NCBI RefSeq assembly: GCF_963678635.1
Contig: NC_087064.1
Location: 24,966,189 to 25,030,188, forward strand
Reading direction: 5' to 3'
Length of the DNA: 64,000 bases
From: Symsagittifera roscoffensis
Taxonomy: Eukaryota; Xenacoelomorpha; Acoela; Convolutidae
Shown one piece after another: positions 60,401 to 64,000 of the stretch. Both the position numbers and the translations under genes were made by a program. Under the pieces are notes generated by a model. It searched no databases. It had not been told where the DNA came from and saw only the letters and a list, made by a program, of their open reading frames with translations. Position 1 is the stretch's first letter, and every line of letters begins with the position of its first letter.

Positions 60401-61400
60401 CGAGTTGGTCGAAACATAACCAGTTCAGGCCAGGGCGGACAAATTTTAACACGCTTGGGACGAACACAATCAAACAAAGTTTTGCTTCAGTCGATTTGGC
60501 CGAAACATTGCTCGCTCCGGTCGAACTCATTCAAAATCAGTTTTTGTTTTAGCCGAATCAGTCCAAACAGAACCAGTTCAGAGCGAATCGTTCAAAGTAT
60601 AGCACGCATGGGTCGAACACATTAAATGACGTTTTTGCTTCAGTCGAGTTGGTCGAAGCATAGCCACATCGAGTCGAGTCGGTCGAACGTTGCATGCTTG
60701 GGTCGAACACAGCCGTACACTTTTCTGCTTTGGTCGAATCATTCGAAACATAGTCAGTTTAAGTAGAGTCGGTCAAAAAATAGCACGCTTGGGTCGAACA
60801 CAGTCAAACTCAATTTTTGTCAGTCAAATCCGTCAAAATATCGCCAGTTTGAATTGATTAGAAGTTTAGTCTAACGAATTTTTGCATTGGTCGAGTCAGT
60901 CCAAACATAACCAGTTCAGATCGAATCGGTCAAAACATAGCACGCAAGGGTCGAACGCATTAAATGACGTTTTTGCTTCAGTCGAGTTTGTCGAAGCATA
61001 GCCAGATCAAGTCGAGTCGGTCGAACAATGCATGATTGGGCCGAACACAGTCGTACACTTTTCTGCTTTGTTCGAATCATTCGAAACATAGTCATTTTAA
61101 GTAGAGTCGGTCAAAGCATAGCACGCTTGGGCCGAACACAGTTAAACACATTTTTGCCTCATTCGAGTCGGTCAAAACATTGCAAGCTTAGGACGAACTT
61201 AGTCAAAACCAGTTTTGCTTCAGCCCAATTGGTCGAAAGATAACCAGTTCAGGTCAAGTCGGCAAAACGAAGCACGCTTTTCAAACACAGTTTTTTTTGT
61301 CAAGCCAGTCAAAAGATAGCCAGCTTGAGTCGACGCGGTCCAAACACAAAACGATTGGGTCAAATACATTTTAACACAGTTTTGCTTCAGCCGAGTCAGC
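57498..61400. repeat. Satellite, mixed monomers and partial higher-order copies
   Basis: 57498-58258 repeats pieces of the 1,105-bp unit in rearranged order. 58260-59760 resembles 51300-52100 and 49000-50700. 60300-61250 holds two related blocks (GTCGAGTTGGTCGAAGCATA at about 60642, and about 330 bp on). Confidence 0.75.
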
Positions 61401-64000
61401 CAAAACAAAGCTAGTTTGAGACGAGTCTGTCAGAAAATAGCACGTTTAGGACAAACTCAGCAAAAACACACGCTTGGGACGAACATGGTCAAAACAAAAT
61501 TTTGCCTTAGTCGACTTGGTCCAAACATGACCAATTCAGCTAGATTCGGTCGGAACATAGCACGTTTGGGTCGAACACTGTCAAACCAAGTTTTTGCTTC
61601 AGGTCGAGTCGGTCGAAACATTGCACGCTTGGGATGAACTTAGTCAAAACCAACTTGGTTCTAAACGAGTCAGGTAAGATACAGCCAGTTTGGGTTGAGT
61701 CGATTGAAAGACAGCACATTTCGTTCAAACACAGTCAAAAACAATTTTGCTTCACACGATTTGGTCGATACATAGCACGGTTGGGTCAAACACGGTCAAA
61801 CACATTTAATTTTTGGTCGAGTCTGGCAAAAACATAACCAGTTCAGGTCGATTCGCTGCAAATATAGCACGCTTGCGCTTGGGTCGAACACGGTCAAACA
61901 CGTTTTAGATTCCATCGAGTCTGGCAAATCATAACCAGTTCAGATTGAGAAGCTTGAAACATAGCACGCTTGGGCTTGGGTCGAACATGGTCAAACACAT
62001 CTTGCTTCAGTCCGGTAGATCGAAACATAACCAATTCGAGTCTAGCCGTTCGAATTATAGCGCGCTTGGGTCGAACGCAGTCAAACACAGATTGGCTTCA
62101 GTCGAGTCAGCCGAAACATAGCACGCTTGGGTAGAGTACAGTCGAGCAAGTTTTTGCTTCAGTTGAGTCGGTCATAACAAAGCTAGTTTGAGACGAGTCT
62201 TTCAGAAAATAGCAAGTTTAGGACAAACTCAGCAAAAAATAGCACGCTTGGGACGAACATGGTCAAAACAAATTTTTGCCATAGTCGATTCGGTCCAAAC
62301 ATGACCAATTCAGCTAGATTCTGTCGAAACATAGCACGTTTGTTTCGAACGCTGTCAAACCGAGTTTTTGCTTCAGGTCGATTCGGTCGAAACATTGCAC
62401 GCTTGGGACAAACTCAGTCAAAACCAGTTTTGTTCTAGTCGAGTCAGTTAAGATGCAGCCAGTTTGAGCTGAGTCGGTTGAAAAACAGCACATTTCGTTC
62501 AAACACAGTCCAAAACAATTTTGCTTCACACGATTCGGTCGATACATAGCACGGTTGGGTCGAACACGGTCAAACACTTTTAACTTTTGGTCGAGTCTGG
62601 CAAAAACATAACCAGTTCAGGTCGAGTAGATGGAAACATGGCACGCTTGCGCTTGGGTCGAACATGGTCAAACACATTTTAGTTTCAGTCGTGTCTGGCA
62701 AAATATAACCAGTTCAGATTGAGAAGCTGGAAACATAGCACGCTTGGGGTTGGGTCGAACATGGTCAAACACATCTTGCTTCAGTCCGGTAGGCCGAAAC
62801 CTAACCAGTTCGATTCGAGCCGTTCGAATTATAGCGCGCTTTGGTCGAACGCAGTCAAACACAGTTTGGCTTCAGTCGAGTCAGCCGAAACATAGCAGGT
62901 TTGGGTAGAGTACATTCGAGCACAATTTTGCTTCAGCCGGGTCAGCCAAAACAAAGCTAGTTTGAGACAAGTCTGTCAGAAAATAGCACGTTTAGGACAA
63001 ACTCAGCAAAAAATAGCACGCATGGGACGAACATGGTCAAAACAAATTTTTGCGTTAGTCGATTCGGTCCAAACATGACCAATTCAGCTAGATTCGGTCG
63101 AAACATAGCACGTTTGTTTCGAACACTGTCAAACCGAGATTTTGCTTCAGGTCGAGTCGGTCGAAACATTGCACGCTTGGGACGAACTCAGTCAAAACCA
63201 GTTTTGTTCTAGTCGAGTCAGTTAAGATGCAGCCAGTTTGAGCTGAGTCGGTTGAAAAACAGCACATTTCGTTCAAACACAGTCCAAAACAATTTTGCTT
63301 CACACGATTCGGTCGATACATAGCACGGTTGGGTCGAACACGGTCAAACACTTTTAACTTTTGGTCGAGTCTGGCAAAAACATAACCAGTTCAGGTCGAG
63401 TAGATGGAAACATGGCACGCTTGCGCTTGGGTCGAACATGGTCAAACACATTTTAGTTTCAGTCGTGTCTGGCAAAATATAACCAGTTCAGGTCGAGTAG
63501 ATGGAAACATGGCACGCTTGCGCTTGGGTCGAACATGGTCAAACACATCTTGCTTCAGTCCGGTAGGCCGAAACATAACCAGTTCGATTCGAGCCGTTCG
63601 AATTATAGCGCGCTTTGGTCGAACGCAGTCAAACACAGTTTGGCTTCAGTCGAGTCAGCCGAAACATAGCACGCTTGGGTAGAGTACAGTCGAGCACATT
63701 TTTGCTTCAGTTGAGTCGGTCATAACAAAGCTAGTTTGAGACGAGTCTTTCAGAAAATAGCAAGTTTAGGACAAACTCAGCAAAAAATAGCACGCTTGGG
63801 ACGAACATGGTCAAAACAAATTTTTGCCATAGTCGATTCGGTCCAAACATGACCAATTCAGCTAGATTCTGTCGAAACATAGCACGTTTGTTTCGAACGC
63901 TGTCAAACCGAGTTTTTGCTTCAGGTCGAGTCGGTCGAAACATTGCACGCTTGGGACAAACTCAGTCAAAACCAGTTTTGTTCTAGTCGAGTCAGTTAAG
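61400..64000. repeat. Higher-order repeat, 774 bp, at least 3.3 copies
   Basis: GACGAACATGGTCAAAACAA recurs at about 61479, 62251, 63025 and 63799. Most spacings are 774 bp. Third and first full copies share variants absent from the middle copy (for example TCTTTCAGAAAATAGCAAG), so a 1,548-bp dimer is partly visible. It runs off the window. Confidence 0.92.

Larger units (their letters stand above)
43050..64000. repeat. Satellite array, ~91-bp CpG-rich monomer, about 230 copies
   Basis: From about 43050 to the window edge nearly every base belongs to degenerate tandem copies of a ~91-bp unit. Each unit has three related ~30-bp parts, all opening GTCGA: one ends ACATAACCAGTTCAG, one ends ACATAGCACGCTTGG, and one is GTCGAACACAGTCAAACACA plus TTTTTGCTTCA. 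GTCGA or GTCAA boxes recur at short, often ~10-bp, spacing. Monomers differ by roughly 10-30%, but blocks of monomers repeat as higher-order units. The CpG content stands out from the AT-rich surroundings. Stops in all frames and a non-triplet period argue against coding. The array continues past the right edge. Confidence 0.97.

Noticed and set aside
43100-63943. Many open frames of 60-150 codons on both strands in the satellite, Arg/Ser/Gln-rich (VGRNIARLGRTQ-like) or Phe/Asp/Arg-rich on the minus strand
   Set aside because: They follow the repeat, shift frame each ~91 bp, show the same peptide in several frames and lack starts or splice signals; they are shadows of the satellite.
43050-64000. 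CRISPR array
   Set aside because: No constant repeat with unique spacers; every base belongs to a diverged tandem repeat, and the DNA is eukaryotic.

Overview
The window is invertebrate-type metazoan genomic DNA. It is AT-rich, has split genes with GT-AG and GC-AG introns, carries dense degenerate non-coding repeats, and ends in a very long satellite. The best evidence for an animal is one multi-exon gene encoding an LRIG-type receptor: leucine-rich repeats, an LRR C-terminal cap, three Ig domains, one membrane span and a long cytoplasmic tail. The species cannot be named from the sequence. An exact 200-N scaffold gap lies at 30671-30870.

Layout. 1-565 is the tail of a transposon-borne open frame with one in-frame TGA. 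2788-19425 (+) is the LRIG-like gene: 13 exons are recovered with consistent phase, giving 1,389 residues to a stop. The signal peptide, LRR N-cap and first repeat(s) are not visible and probably lie upstream of the window. Its introns hold about ten copies of a ~450-bp MITE-like family, a hAT-type MITE with an exact 8-bp target duplication (9206-9600), tRNA-like SINE pieces and a dead non-LTR retrotransposon (about 16870-18540). 19426-30670 has no convincing gene. It holds repeats, a ~2.3-2.6 kb tandem duplication (about 23150-28140) and a G-skewed island with a near-open minus-strand frame next to the gap.

30871-43050 is mostly AT-rich intron or intergenic DNA. On the minus strand, two well-bounded exons (42923-42774 and 37120-36976) join in phase and may encode part of a glycosyltransferase-like protein, separated by a 5.7-kb intron. 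More hAT-type MITE copies, tRNA-like sequences and an imperfect palindrome lie here.

From about 43050 to the right edge (at least 21 kb) the DNA is one CpG-rich satellite. Its ~91-bp monomer is itself three ~30-bp related subunits. The monomers are organised into several different higher-order repeats (about 476, 780, 1,500, 1,105 and 774 bp). This array is the most striking feature. It is not coding: the period is not a multiple of three and stops occur in all frames.

Only the LRIG-like gene is assigned a likely role, as a cell-surface regulator of growth-factor or BMP-type receptor signalling by analogy with LRIG1-3 and nematode SMA-10. Nothing in the window shows cooperation between it and the minus-strand exons.
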